Shown here: piece after piece, positions 1 to 7,287 of the stretch
How the letters are laid out: the number at the start of each line of letters is the position of its first letter
How positions within the stretch are numbered: position 1 is the first letter of the stretch
From: CAWEHQ01 sp051001995
Lineage (GTDB): Bacteria > Actinomycetota > Thermoleophilia > Solirubrobacterales > Thermoleophilaceae
NCBI GenBank assembly: GCA_051001995.1
Contig: JBPCMT010000186.1
Location: 1-13,776, forward strand
Direction of reading: 5' to 3'
Length of the DNA stretch: 13,776 nt
Position numbers and translations under genes: made by a program
Notes under the pieces: generated by a model
What the model saw: only the letters and a program-made list of their open reading frames with translations
Told to the model about the DNA's origin: nothing
The model's database searches: none

Positions 1-812
1 TGGACCTCACTGCGCACCTCGACCGGCGCCCCGCTCAGCTATCCGGCGGTCAGCGCCAGCGCGTCGCGATGGGGCGGGCGATCGTCCGCGACCCCGCTGC
101 GTTCCTGATGGACGAGCCGTTGTCGAATCTCGACGCCAAGCTGCGAGTGCAGATGCGCACGGAGGTGTAGCGGCTGCAGAGCAAGCTCGGGACGACGACC
201 GTGTACGTGACGCACGACCAGACCGAGGCAATGACGCTCGGCGACCGCGTCGCGGTCATGCGCAGCGGCGTGCTCCAGCAGGTTGGAAGGCCGATGGAGC
301 TGTACAACGACCCGAAGAACCTGTTCGTGGCCGGCTTCATCGGCTCGCCCGCGATGAACTTCATGCCCGCCGAGGTGGACGGCGACACGGTGAAGCTCCC
401 GATCGCGAGCGTGAAGCTCCCCCCGGGGGCCCACGAGGCGGTCGGCCGCGACGGCGGCAAGCCGCTGATCGCGGGGATCCGGCCCGAGAGCTTCGAGGAC
501 GCGGAGCTCGTGTCCGGCGAGCAGCGCGGCCACGGCACCGCCTTCCGCGCAACGATCGATGTGCTCGAGTCGCTGGGCTCCGAGCTGTACGCGCACTTCA
601 CGGTCGAGGCGGAGAGCGTGCGCTCGGCGGAGCTCGAAGAGCTCGCGCAGGACGCCGGCGCCGGGGAGGTGCCAGGCGCTGGCGGCGACGTGGTGGCTCG
701 CCTCGACCCGCGCAGCAAGATCAAGGCGGGAGCTGAGGCGGAGCTCTGGCTCGACGCAACGAGCCTCCACCTCTTCGACCTCGAGGACGGCAGGAACCTG
801 ACGCGAAGCTAG
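1..812 (+). pseudogene. Sugar-type ABC transporter ATP-binding protein (MalK/UgpC/SugC class), 5' truncated by the window and carrying an in-frame stop
   Basis: Read in the frame starting at base 3, the segment shows the end of a CUT1-type importer ATPase. The ABC signature (LSGGQRQRVAMGRA) lies at about 54-95, the Walker B and D-loop (FLMDEPLSNLDAKL) at about 102-143, and the H-loop (VYVTHDQTEAMTLGDR) at about 201-248. A TOBE/MalK-type regulatory region follows to the TAG at 810-812. The Walker A end lies outside the window. A TAG at 168-170 interrupts the conserved stretch between D-loop and H-loop (MRTEV-stop-RLQSKLG), with the same frame continuing on both sides, so one base change explains it. 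If real, the product would lack the catalytic H-loop His and the TOBE domain. A sequencing error is an equal possibility. The ATG at 201 is internal, not a true start. Such ATPases energise uptake of maltose, trehalose or glycerol-3-phosphate; no permease or binding protein is visible, so the substrate is unknown. Confidence 0.85.
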
Positions 813-825
813 CTCCGCGGACCTC

Positions 826-840
826 GGGTTCGGCTAACCC
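826..840. terminator. Weak hairpin between convergent genes
   Basis: GGGTT (826-830) and AACCC (836-840) can pair around a five-base loop. It lies between the ABC ATPase stop and the convergent ParB-like gene, whose stop codon (834-836) sits in the loop and right arm. Arms are only 5 bp and there is no T-tract, so a terminator role is a weak inference. Confidence 0.2.
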
Positions 841-1679
841 TGCTCGGCTCGGAGCCGGTCCACCACGCTGTCGTCCCAGTCGTGGGTGCGGAGCAGCCGG
901 TAGCGGTCGCAAGTGACCCGCATGTAGCGCTCCGTCTCCGTGCCGCCGCGGACCAGGTCGGCCTCGCGCAGCGCCTCGACGATCGGCAGGTAGTCCTCGC
1001 CGAACCACGCCTCCGCCACCTGCGCCCGGGTCATCAGCTCGCCTTGCGCCTGCATCGTGCGAAAGCCCCATGCCTCGACCGCCTCGGCCAGGTCGCCGTA
1101 CTGCCAGGCGGGCTCGGTGACCTGGATGCGGCGCCGCGCCTCGCGCGGCAGCGGGACGCGCTCGTAGAAGACTCGTTCGTGATCCTTGAGCGGCAGGTCG
1201 GCGAGGCGAATCGCGCGGTCGGCACCCACCTTCGTGATGACCTCGGTCACGTAGGCGTCGATATCCGTGCGACCCTGGGCACGGGCGACCGAGACGCGGT
1301 GATGGCCGTCCTCGACGAAGTGCAGCTCGCCGATCCGAAACACGCGGATCGGCGGCATCGACTCGCCGCGCCGCTCGGCATGGGCGATCCGCTCCCAGCG
1401 CGGCCTGACGCGTCCGGAGGTCGGCCGGAAGCCGCGGTCGAACTCCTTGTGCCGGTCGACGGTCCCGACGATCGAGTCGAGCTCGATCGAGTGGAGGCCG
1501 AGCGAGCGCTCGCCGACCCGGCCGAGTGCCTCCGCGACCTCCTCGAACGGGAGGATCACATTGACATCGCCGGGCTCACGTCGCAGCCGCGTAGCGAGCC
1601 GGGACAGCAGGCGTCCGCGACGAGCGCGGCTGAAGTCGAACTGGGCGTCGCTGGCCGGAAAGCCGGTGTCGCGCGGCAT
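834..1679 (-). CDS. ParB/sulfiredoxin-fold domain protein
   Basis: A 281-residue protein. The recognisable core is at about residues 64-150: HSIELDSIVGTVDRHKEFD, then a segment with PPIRVFRIGELHFVEDGHHRVSVARAQG (about 109-136). The DGHHR-x-x-x-A motif matches the phosphate/nucleotide-binding box of the ParB N-terminal/Srx-like fold. The rest, with a Trp/Tyr-rich helical C-terminus (about 190-270), has no domain I can name. There is no HTH like that of true ParB and no ParA neighbour, so a role in chromosome segregation is unlikely; a stand-alone ParB-like nuclease or nucleotide-binding protein is more plausible. ATG 1679 is supported by a TACCTT six bases upstream and the absence of a Shine-Dalgarno, which suggests a leaderless message. 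The gene is divergent from the antiporter gene across a 75-bp gap. Confidence 0.75.
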   Translation of the reverse strand: MPRDTGFPASDAQFDFSRARRGRLLSRLATRLRREPGDVNVILPFEEVAEALGRVGERSLGLHSIELDSIVGTVDRHKEFDRGFRPTSGRVRPRWERIAHAERRGESMPPIRVFRIGELHFVEDGHHRVSVARAQGRTDIDAYVTEVITKVGADRAIRLADLPLKDHERVFYERVPLPREARRRIQVTEPAWQYGDLAEAVEAWGFRTMQAQGELMTRAQVAEAWFGEDYLPIVEALREADLVRGGTETERYMRVTCDRYRLLRTHDWDDSVVDRLRAEQG

Positions 1680-1685
1680 GGATCA

Positions 1686-1691
1686 AAGGTA
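1686..1691 (-). promoter_or_regulatory. Candidate -10 box (TACCTT) for a leaderless ParB-like message
   Basis: On the minus strand TACCTT is followed by six bases and then the ATG at 1679. It matches the actinobacterial TAnnnT -10 consensus. No clear -35 is seen. Transcription would begin at or next to the start codon. Confidence 0.4.
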
Positions 1692-1731
1692 TCGCTCGCC
1701 TGGGACCCGCGCGGAGCATTGCTTCGCCGGA

Positions 1732-1737
1732 TATAAA
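1732..1737 (+). promoter_or_regulatory. Candidate -10 box (TATAAA) for the antiporter gene
   Basis: TATAAA stands out as AT-rich in a GC-rich intergenic gap. It ends 17 bases before the ATG at 1755, which would leave a leader of about 10 nt carrying GAAGAG. No convincing -35 was found at 16-18 bp. Confidence 0.3.
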
Positions 1738-1754
1738 GCGGGCATCACGAAGAG

Positions 1755-2744
1755 ATGACCGTCCTCCTTCTGATCGCGAGCTTCGCGCTGATCGTCGGCG
1801 GCGCGCTGCTGTTCACAAACGCCGTCGAGTGGTTCGGCCATCGGCTGAACCTGGGGCAGGGCGCCGTGGGCAGTCTGCTCGCCGCGGTCGGAACGGCGCT
1901 GCCGGAGTCCCTGATCCCGGTCGTCGCGCTGCTCGCCGGCGCCGAGGGCGAGGACGTGGCGATCGGCGCGATCGTGGGCGCGCCCTTCATGCTCGGCACG
2001 ATCGCGATGCTGCTCGTGGGCATCTCCGCGCTCGCGTTCAAGGGGCGTCGCGACGCTGGACGCGAGATCCGCTCCCACATCGCGTCCGTGAACCGCGACC
2101 TCGGCCTGTTCGCGGTCTTCTTCCCGCTGGGCATCCTGCTCGGGCTGATCGAGTCGAAGGGCTTGCACTACGTCGCCGCGGCGGTCTTCGTGCTCGGCTA
2201 CGCCGTCTACGTCCGGTACACGATCCGCGGCGGCGGCGACACGGCCGAGGCCGAGGGCCTGCGCCCGTTGAAGTTCGACACCACGAAGAAGGACCCGCCG
2301 TCGAACTTCCAGATCGCGGCCCAGGTCGTGGTCGGGCTCGGGATGATCATCGGCGGGGCGGAGCTCTTCGTCGAGGAGATAACGAAGCTCGCCGAGAGCC
2401 TCGGCGTGGACGCGCTGGTGCTCTCGCTGGTGCTGGCGCCGCTCGCGACCGAGCTGCCCGAGAAGGTCAACAGCTTTCTCTGGGTGCGCGACTCAAAGGA
2501 CGATCTGGCGATCGGGAACATCACCGGCGCGATGGCGTTCCAGTCGACCATGCCGGTCGCGCTCGGCCTTGTCTTCACCGACTGGGCGCTCGACCTGCCC
2601 GCGGTGGTGGCCGGCGCGATCGGGCTGACCGGCGGGCTGCTGGCGCTCTGGCGCCTGCACAGAGGCTGGTTCGAGCTGCCGCACGTGCTCGCGTGGGGCG
2701 TGCTGTTCACCTCGTTCGTGGTGTTCGTGGCGCTCGTCGGCTGA
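1755..2744 (+). CDS. CaCA-family sodium/calcium-type antiporter
   Basis: A 329-residue, strongly hydrophobic protein with about ten membrane segments and the two inverted alpha-repeats of the Ca2+/cation antiporter superfamily. Alpha-1 carries GTALPES (residues 46-52) followed by GAIVGAPFMLGT (about 71-82). Alpha-2 carries LATELPEKVNSF (about 230-241) followed by GNITGAMAFQST (about 254-265). The acidic residue after Pro in each repeat (E51, E235) corresponds to the cation-binding Glu. A charged cytoplasmic loop (about 158-185) separates the halves. The usual SN in the second helix of each repeat is replaced (GAP, GAM), so ion selectivity may differ from YfkE/YrbG-type exchangers. It would exchange Ca2+ or another cation for Na+ or H+ at the cytoplasmic membrane. 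The ATG at 1755 has GAAGAG directly upstream at tight spacing. Its 3' end converges on the next gene with a 19-bp gap. Confidence 0.85.
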   Translation: MTVLLLIASFALIVGGALLFTNAVEWFGHRLNLGQGAVGSLLAAVGTALPESLIPVVALLAGAEGEDVAIGAIVGAPFMLGTIAMLLVGISALAFKGRRDAGREIRSHIASVNRDLGLFAVFFPLGILLGLIESKGLHYVAAAVFVLGYAVYVRYTIRGGGDTAEAEGLRPLKFDTTKKDPPSNFQIAAQVVVGLGMIIGGAELFVEEITKLAESLGVDALVLSLVLAPLATELPEKVNSFLWVRDSKDDLAIGNITGAMAFQSTMPVALGLVFTDWALDLPAVVAGAIGLTGGLLALWRLHRGWFELPHVLAWGVLFTSFVVFVALVG

Positions 2745-2763
2745 CGCGCCCGGTAGGCGGCGC

Positions 2764-3234
2764 TCAGCGCACTGCGCGAAACGCCGCGGCGGTGGCGAGC
2801 CCGTAGACCAGATGCGAGCCGACGTCCACCGCCAACGACGAGGGCGGGTCCTGCCACGGCGGCGGGGCCAGCTTCATCGCGGTCAGCTCGCCGCGGCCCG
2901 CGGCCCACGCGAGGGTGGCGAGCGCGATTCCGCTCGACACGACGGAGTCGCTCGATCGGGAAGAGCCAACCGCGATCCCGAAGGGCAGCCCCCAGCTCGT
3001 GCCGTAGGCCCAGTGCATGCCCTGGTTGAGCGCGTTCATCCTGTCGTCGGGGACCTCGCGCCCCAGGACGCCCTCGACGACGCGCTTCCCGACCTCGGCC
3101 GGCGTGGAGCTCGACTCGCTGCCCGTGGCCTTGTAGTAGGCGGTCTGAGCGGCCGTCATGGCGGCCGTTCCGGCCGCGCCGGCGGCCAGGCCGCGGACAG
3201 CCGCTGAGAGTGGAGTGAGCCTGCGTAGAGCCAT
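2764..3234 (-). CDS. Small unrecognised membrane protein, possibly DUF1440/YagU-like
   Basis: A 156-residue protein that I do not recognise with certainty. It has a Gly/Ala-rich hydrophobic N-terminal helix (LSAAVRGLAAGAAGTAAMTAAQ, about residues 8-29), a hydrophilic middle with a PDDRMNALNQGMHWAYG segment, and two further hydrophobic stretches (about 98-112 and 139-154). The G-x-x-x-G-T-A-A-M-T start followed by a His/Tyr-rich segment resembles small YagU/DUF1440-like inner-membrane proteins, but this is a loose likeness. No Shine-Dalgarno precedes the ATG at 3234; a GTTT-N15-GGGTA element ends ten bases upstream, so a leaderless or near-leaderless stress-induced message is likely. The function is unknown. 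Confidence 0.7.
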   Translation of the reverse strand: MALRRLTPLSAAVRGLAAGAAGTAAMTAAQTAYYKATGSESSSTPAEVGKRVVEGVLGREVPDDRMNALNQGMHWAYGTSWGLPFGIAVGSSRSSDSVVSSGIALATLAWAAGRGELTAMKLAPPPWQDPPSSLAVDVGSHLVYGLATAAAFRAVR

Positions 3235-3244
3235 TGGCGGCCGT

Positions 3245-3268
3245 TACCCGGCGCCGCGGCGCGCAAAC
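3245..3268 (-). promoter_or_regulatory. Candidate SigB/SigF-type promoter for the gene starting at 3234
   Basis: On the minus strand GTTT (3268-3265), 15 bases and GGGTA (3249-3245) match the stress sigma factor pattern (about GTTT-N15/16-GGGTA). GGGTA ends 10 bases before the ATG, so the message would have almost no leader. Confidence 0.5.
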
Positions 3269-3302
3269 ATCAGCGGACGCACGTGCGCGGAATCGCCCGT
3301 GC

Positions 3303-3713
3303 CTAGCCTTCGGGCGAGGTTTGGTCGCGAGCGGTCGTCGGACTGTCCGACTCGGTGGGGGCGAGCACGAAGACCTCCAGCGCCAGGTCCGGCGACTGAT
3401 GCGAGGCGCTCATGAAGGCGACCACCTCCCTGCGCGTCATGTCGCCGATGATCTCGCGCATGCGTCCCTCGAGGACGTCCTGGAAGGCCTGGCGCGAGTG
3501 CCTGACGGTGTCTCCCCGGCCCTCCTGGTAGAGCGTTTCCTCCGCAGCCGTGTAGCCACCGCCCATGAGGACGATCAGCATGTCGTCCCCGGCCCAGTAG
3601 GTCTTCGCCTCGGTCGGCCCCTTGCCGGCGTGCTCCTTTCGGAGCCGGACCATGGCGTTCGAGATGGCGGCGAGCAGCTCGCCGCCCTGGATTCTCTCGA
3701 GCTCTCGCGTCAC
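3303..3713 (-). CDS. DUF2294 (MpsC-like) domain protein
   Basis: About 136 residues from the GTG at 3713; a TTG at 3731 would add six. The sequence follows the DUF2294/PF10057 pattern: GGELLAAISNAMVRLRKEH near the N-terminus, GKGPTEAKTYWAGDDMLIVLMGG, a VRHSRQAFQD helix, and a C-terminal SPDLALEVFVLAP strand. It is a small soluble protein. Some family members are labelled MpsC, from a Bacillus sodium-dependent membrane-potential system, but no MpsA/B partner is present and the biochemical role is unclear. I prefer the GTG because TAGGCT lies seven bases upstream on the minus strand, the leaderless arrangement, and there is no Shine-Dalgarno for either start. The gene lies just downstream of the GH65 gene on the same strand but seems to have its own promoter. 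The last 15 or so residues are a polar, probably disordered tail. Confidence 0.8.
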   Translation of the reverse strand: MTRELERIQGGELLAAISNAMVRLRKEHAGKGPTEAKTYWAGDDMLIVLMGGGYTAAEETLYQEGRGDTVRHSRQAFQDVLEGRMREIIGDMTRREVVAFMSASHQSPDLALEVFVLAPTESDSPTTARDQTSPEG

Positions 3714-3720
3714 GAAGCCG

Positions 3721-3726
3721 AGCCTA
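3721..3726 (-). promoter_or_regulatory. Candidate -10 box (TAGGCT), leaderless DUF2294 message
   Basis: On the minus strand TAGGCT is followed by seven bases and then the GTG at 3713. It fits TAnnnT and decides the start codon preferred here. No -35 was recognised. Confidence 0.4.
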
Positions 3727-3771
3727 ACCAAACGGCAGCCGCTCCCGTGCTAGCTCGCCGTCGCGGGTAGC

Positions 3772-6126
3772 TCAGGACCACTCGTGCCACCGCGCGGCGG
3801 AGCGCCCCGCCGGCTGTGCCGGGCGCTCGCGCTGGGGTGGCGCGACGGTCGGGCGCGTCTGCGGCGAGTCGGGGGCGAGGCTGAGGATCTCGCCGTCGTG
3901 CTCGATGTCGAGCGCCTCCCCCGCGACGAGCTCGTAGCGAACGGCGTCACGGCGGATCTCGATCCGCATCCGGCGGCCCCTGTACACGATGCCGAAGCTC
4001 AGCCGGTCGAGTCGTGACGGAAGTCTCGGGGAGAACGCGAGCTTCTCTCCGTGGTCACGCATCCCGCCGAAGCCCGCGGCCACGACCTGCCACGACCCCG
4101 CCAGCGAGGCGAGGTGGACACCGTCGCGAGTGTTGGAGGCAAGGTCGCGGAGGTCGATCAGCGCGCTTTCCGCCAGGTAGTCGCAGGCGAGGTCGAGGTG
4201 CCCGACCTCGGCCGCCACGATCGCCTGCATACAGGCCGACAGTGAGGAGTCGCGGACCGTGATGCGCTCGTAGTACTCGAAGTCGCGCGCCTTCTGATCG
4301 GCGTCGAAGCGGTCGCCGCACACGTACAGCGCGATCACGAGGTCGGCCTGCTTGACCACCTGGCTGCTGTAGAGCAGGTAGTAGGGATAGTTGAGCAGCA
4401 GCGGATAGCGGTCCGCCGGGGTGCGCTCGAAGTCCCATTCGCGCTGGCGCGTGAACCCCTCGGCCTGCGGCGTCACGCCGAGGCTCGCGTCGAACGGGAC
4501 GGCCATGGCGGCCGCGGCACCGCGCCAGCTCGCGATCTCCCCCTCGGCGACGCCCAGCTCCGCAGCATGCCGCGGGTTGCGGCCCGCGACATCCGCCGCG
4601 GCACGGAGGTTGCGTGCCGCCATCAGGTTCGTGTAGACGTTGTTGTCGACGAGCGCGCTGTACTCGTCCGGACCCGTGACGCCGTCGATCCGGAAGTGGC
4701 CCTCCGCGTCGTGGTGGCCCACCGAGCACCACAGTCGCGCCGTTCCCACCAGCAGCTCGAGCCCGGGGCCCTGCTCGAACTCCTCGTCGCCGGTGGCGTT
4801 GACGTAGCGCCGCACGGCGTCCGCGACGCCGGCGTTCACGTGGAAGGCCGCCGTGCCGGCCGGCCAGTAGCCTGAGCACTCCTGCCCGCGTATCGTCCGC
4901 CAGGGGAAGGTGACGCCCTCGAGCGACAGCAACTGCGCGCGCGCCCGCGCGAGGTCCATCGTCGACTGCCGCCACCGCAGCGCGTCACCGGCCGCGTGCG
5001 GCGCGACGTAGGTGAGCACGGGGAGCGTGTACATCTCGGTGTCCCAGAACGTGTGCCCGTCGTAGCCGCGTCCGGTCAGCCCCTTGGCCGGGATCGCGCG
5101 CTGCTCCGCGCGAGCGCCGGCCTGGAGGACCTGAAAGAGCGCGAACCGGATCGCCTGCTGGAGCGTCGCATCGCCGTCCAGCTCGACGTCGGCGCGAGCC
5201 CAGACGTCGTCGAGGTACTCGCGCTGTCCCTGCCGCAGCCCGTCCCAGCCGGTCCGCTTGGCCGCGGCGAGAGCCGCGTCGACCTGGTCGCGCAGCGCCG
5301 CCAGCGAGCGCTGGCTCGACCATCCGTACGCCAGGAACTTGGCGAGCCGCAGGCGCTGTCCTGGCTCGAGCTCCGTGCTGATGGTCACCCGCGCGAGGTC
5401 GCCCTCTGACTCCGTCGCGGTCGTCGTGGCCTCCGGACCCTCGACGACGTGGTCCATGCCGGCCGCCATCCGCAGCCCGCTCGCGCGCGTCCTGTGCACC
5501 ATCCCGGCGCGCAGGCCCTCGTGCCCGTGGCGCTCGGCCACGAGCGGCGCGCGCAGCGCCGCGGCGGCTCGCGGGTCGTCCACCCGCTCCGGCTCCGGCT
5601 CGTTCGCGACGAGCTGGGACTGGACGACGATGCGCGCCGAGGCGTCGACGGGCTCGACCTCGTAGAGGATCGCGGCTACCGACCGCTGGACGAAGGAGAC
5701 GAGGCGCGTCGACCTGACGTTCACCCGCTGCCCGGCGGGCGAGGCCCACTCGACCTCGCGCCGGAGCACCCCCTCGCGCAGGTCGAGCACGCGCTCGTGG
5801 CGCACGAGGTTGCCGTAGCGGATGTCGAATGGCTCGTCGTCGACCAGCAGCCGGATCAGCTTTCCGTTGCTGACGTTGACGATCGACTGCCCGTCCTCGG
5901 GGTAGCCGTAGCCGGCCTCCGCGTAGGGCAGGGGGCGGGTCTCATAGAACGCGTTGAGGTAGGTCCCGGGAAGCCCGGCCGGCTCACCTTCGTCGAGGTT
6001 GCCGCGCAGCCCGATGTGGCCGTTCGAGAGCGCGAAGACCGATTCCGTGAACTGCAACCGGCCGAGGTCCAGCTCGCGCTCGGGCACGGCCCAGGGCTCG
6101 ACCGCGAAGACCTCGTCGCCGATCAC
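3772..6126 (-). CDS. Glycoside hydrolase family 65 disaccharide phosphorylase (trehalose/maltose/kojibiose type)
   Basis: 784 residues, the usual length for GH65 and close to the mycobacterial Rv3401-type protein. An N-terminal beta-sandwich (about 1-270) starts FTESVFALSNGHIGLRGNLD. The (alpha/alpha)6 barrel (about 315-690) holds KGLTGRGYDGHTFWDTEMY (348-366), FPWRTIRGQECSGYWPAGTA (407-426) and DGVTGPDEY (481-489), where E488 aligns with the general acid of maltose phosphorylase. Phosphate-site motifs VVKQADLVIALY and DGVHLASLAGSW come later. A short beta domain and a Pro/Arg-rich tail of about 35 residues end it. Family enzymes use inorganic phosphate to split an alpha-linked disaccharide into beta-glucose 1-phosphate and glucose; the exact linkage cannot be read from sequence. 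Its GTG start overlaps the TGA of the upstream HAD gene (GTGA, 6126-6123), with no Shine-Dalgarno, so translation is probably coupled. The protein has no signal peptide and should be cytoplasmic. Confidence 0.92.
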   Translation of the reverse strand: MIGDEVFAVEPWAVPERELDLGRLQFTESVFALSNGHIGLRGNLDEGEPAGLPGTYLNAFYETRPLPYAEAGYGYPEDGQSIVNVSNGKLIRLLVDDEPFDIRYGNLVRHERVLDLREGVLRREVEWASPAGQRVNVRSTRLVSFVQRSVAAILYEVEPVDASARIVVQSQLVANEPEPERVDDPRAAAALRAPLVAERHGHEGLRAGMVHRTRASGLRMAAGMDHVVEGPEATTTATESEGDLARVTISTELEPGQRLRLAKFLAYGWSSQRSLAALRDQVDAALAAAKRTGWDGLRQGQREYLDDVWARADVELDGDATLQQAIRFALFQVLQAGARAEQRAIPAKGLTGRGYDGHTFWDTEMYTLPVLTYVAPHAAGDALRWRQSTMDLARARAQLLSLEGVTFPWRTIRGQECSGYWPAGTAAFHVNAGVADAVRRYVNATGDEEFEQGPGLELLVGTARLWCSVGHHDAEGHFRIDGVTGPDEYSALVDNNVYTNLMAARNLRAAADVAGRNPRHAAELGVAEGEIASWRGAAAAMAVPFDASLGVTPQAEGFTRQREWDFERTPADRYPLLLNYPYYLLYSSQVVKQADLVIALYVCGDRFDADQKARDFEYYERITVRDSSLSACMQAIVAAEVGHLDLACDYLAESALIDLRDLASNTRDGVHLASLAGSWQVVAAGFGGMRDHGEKLAFSPRLPSRLDRLSFGIVYRGRRMRIEIRRDAVRYELVAGEALDIEHDGEILSLAPDSPQTRPTVAPPQRERPAQPAGRSAARWHEWS

Positions 6127-6866
6127 GCGCGCGTGAGGAGCTCGGACAGGTCACCGACGACGAGGTCGGCTCCGCGGCGGCGCAGCTCGTCCGCCTGGCC
6201 CGTGCGATCGACGCCCACGACCCAGCCGAACGCGCCGGCCCGTCCCGCCTCGACGCCCGCCAGCGCGTCCTCGAAGACGGCCGCCTGCGCCGGCTCGACG
6301 CCGAGCGCTCGGGCGCCGCTTTGGAACGTGTCCGGCGCCGGCTTGCCGGCGAGCCCCTCGCGCTCGGCCACCTCGCCGTCGATGCGGACCTCGAAGAGCT
6401 CCTCGATCCCGGCGGCGGCGAGCACGTCGCGGCAGTTGGTGCTCGACGAGACGACGGCGCGACGCAGGCCCTGGTCGCGCGCCGCCTCGACGAAGCGAAT
6501 CGACCCGTCGTAGGCTTCGACCCCCTGCTCGCGGATGAGCGCCAGCACGAGGTCGTTCTTGCGCGTGCCCAGCGCGTGCACGGTCTCGGCCGCGGCCGGG
6601 TCCTTTGGCGAGCCCGCAGCCAGGTCGATCCCGCGCGACTCGAGGAACTTGCGCACCCCGTCGAGCCGTGGCAGGCCGTCCACGTAGCTCGCGTAGTCGC
6701 CGGGGAGGGCGAATGCCTCGAATGGCTCCCCCTCGCGCTCCGAGCGATCGCGAAGGAAGCCATCGAACATCTCCTTCCAGGCCTTCGCATGGACCTTGGC
6801 GGTCTGGGTCAGCACGCCGTCGAGGTCGAACAGGCACGCGGTGATCCCCTGGGGCAGGTCGAGCAC
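6123..6866 (-). CDS. HAD-family beta-phosphoglucomutase-like protein
   Basis: 247 residues with all HAD motifs. Motif I is FDLDGVL with nucleophile D14 and acid/base D16, followed by TAKVHAKAW. Motif II is VVSSSTN (about 128-134), motif III GKPAPD with K175, and motif IV FEDALAG with E199/D200. The cap contains YVDGLPRLDGVRKFLESRGI (about 61-80), a hallmark of the mycobacterial Rv3400-type subgroup, where the gene also precedes a GH65 gene. The expected reaction is beta-glucose 1-phosphate to glucose 6-phosphate, using the product of the GH65 enzyme encoded next in the operon. The start is GTG 6866, with TACCTT seven bases upstream and no Shine-Dalgarno, suggesting a leaderless operon message. 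A phosphatase role on a related sugar phosphate is the alternative, but the paired gene makes the mutase more likely. Confidence 0.88.
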   Translation of the reverse strand: MLDLPQGITACLFDLDGVLTQTAKVHAKAWKEMFDGFLRDRSEREGEPFEAFALPGDYASYVDGLPRLDGVRKFLESRGIDLAAGSPKDPAAAETVHALGTRKNDLVLALIREQGVEAYDGSIRFVEAARDQGLRRAVVSSSTNCRDVLAAAGIEELFEVRIDGEVAEREGLAGKPAPDTFQSGARALGVEPAQAAVFEDALAGVEAGRAGAFGWVVGVDRTGQADELRRRGADLVVGDLSELLTRA

Positions 6867-6873
6867 GCCCGGA

Positions 6874-6879
6874 AAGGTA
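6874..6879 (-). promoter_or_regulatory. Candidate -10 box (TACCTT) for the HAD-GH65 operon
   Basis: On the minus strand TACCTT, seven bases, then GTG at 6866. It is the same arrangement and same hexamer as upstream of the ParB-like gene. No clear -35 was seen. Confidence 0.4.
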
Positions 6880-7006
6880 TTCGGGTCGGGCCCCGCCCGG
6901 CACCGCCGGCCACGTGAGGAGGCGCGACGGCCATGAGAGCGATCGCGGCCGGCTAACCGGCGATAGCTGTAAGAATCGACGTCTCATCCGACGAGGAGGA
7001 GCACAG

Positions 7007-7195
7007 ATGGGACTGATGGACAAGATCACCGGCCGCACCAAGAAGGCGGCCGGCGACGTCACCGACAGCGCGTCGCTTCGCCAGCAGGGCCGCAAGGAGG
7101 AGGAGAAGGGCGAGGCCAAGGAGGAGGCGGCCCGCGCCGAGGAGCACGCCGACCAGAAGTCGCGCGAGGCGCAGGACCTGGACCGCAAGACCTGA
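7007..7195 (+). CDS. CsbD-family stress protein
   Basis: A 62-residue, highly charged helical protein beginning MGLMDKITGRTKKAAGDVTD and continuing with Glu/Lys/Arg/Ala repeats, as in CsbD (PF05532) proteins. The start at 7007 is chosen because a strong GAGGAGGAG lies at 6993-7001 and the family motif begins here; the frame stays open upstream but that extension is unlike the family. CsbD takes its name from sigma-B control in Bacillus; the molecular function is unknown and a role in general or osmotic stress is assumed. No GTTT/GGGTA element is visible upstream, unlike at three other loci in this window. The 140-bp gap to the divergent HAD gene holds its promoter, which I cannot place with confidence. 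Confidence 0.9.
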   Translation: MGLMDKITGRTKKAAGDVTDSASLRQQGRKEEEKGEAKEEAARAEEHADQKSREAQDLDRKT

Positions 7196-7225
7196 GTCGG
7201 GCGACATCTCCGGCGGCGCCTGGCC

Positions 7226-7249
7226 GACCCGGCCGGGCCGCGCCGGGTC
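7226..7249 (+). terminator. GC-rich hairpin downstream of csbD-like gene
   Basis: Perfect 8-bp arms GACCCGGC (7226-7233) and GCCGGGTC (7242-7249) enclose an 8-base loop, 30 bases after the CsbD stop. There is no T-tract, as is common for actinobacterial terminators. Confidence 0.4.
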
Positions 7250-7273
7250 CTGGCGGGCCGCTGTCGAGGGAGC

Positions 7274-7279
7274 TAGGCT
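7274..7279 (+). promoter_or_regulatory. Candidate -10 box (TAGGCT), leaderless hydroxylase message
   Basis: TAGGCT, eight bases, then GTG at 7288. It is the same hexamer as at the DUF2294 gene. No Shine-Dalgarno lies at the right distance from this GTG. Confidence 0.4.
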
Positions 7280-7287
7280 AGGCGCCC

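Noticed and set aside
39..770. Long minus-strand ORF opposite the ABC ATPase
   Set aside because: Low-complexity Arg/His/Leu-rich translation, no family motif, and it mirrors a conserved gene; typical of GC-rich antisense frames. The same holds for long ORFs at 882-1736 (+), 1829-2806 (+), 4055-5749 (-), 5449-6513 (+), 8821-9756 (-), 10159-10941 (+) and 12434-13585 (-).
2746..2763. GCGCC/GGCGC hairpin between the antiporter and the 2764 gene
   Set aside because: Five GC-only base pairs with a long loop and no T-tract; not distinguishable from chance.
3765..3769. Another GGGTA on the plus strand
   Set aside because: No GTTT 15-16 bases upstream and no plus-strand gene follows; not counted as a stress promoter.
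6948..6961. GCCGG-CTAA-CCGGC palindrome upstream of the CsbD gene
   Set aside because: Only 5-bp arms, common by chance in this composition. Position is compatible with an operator but there is no second example.
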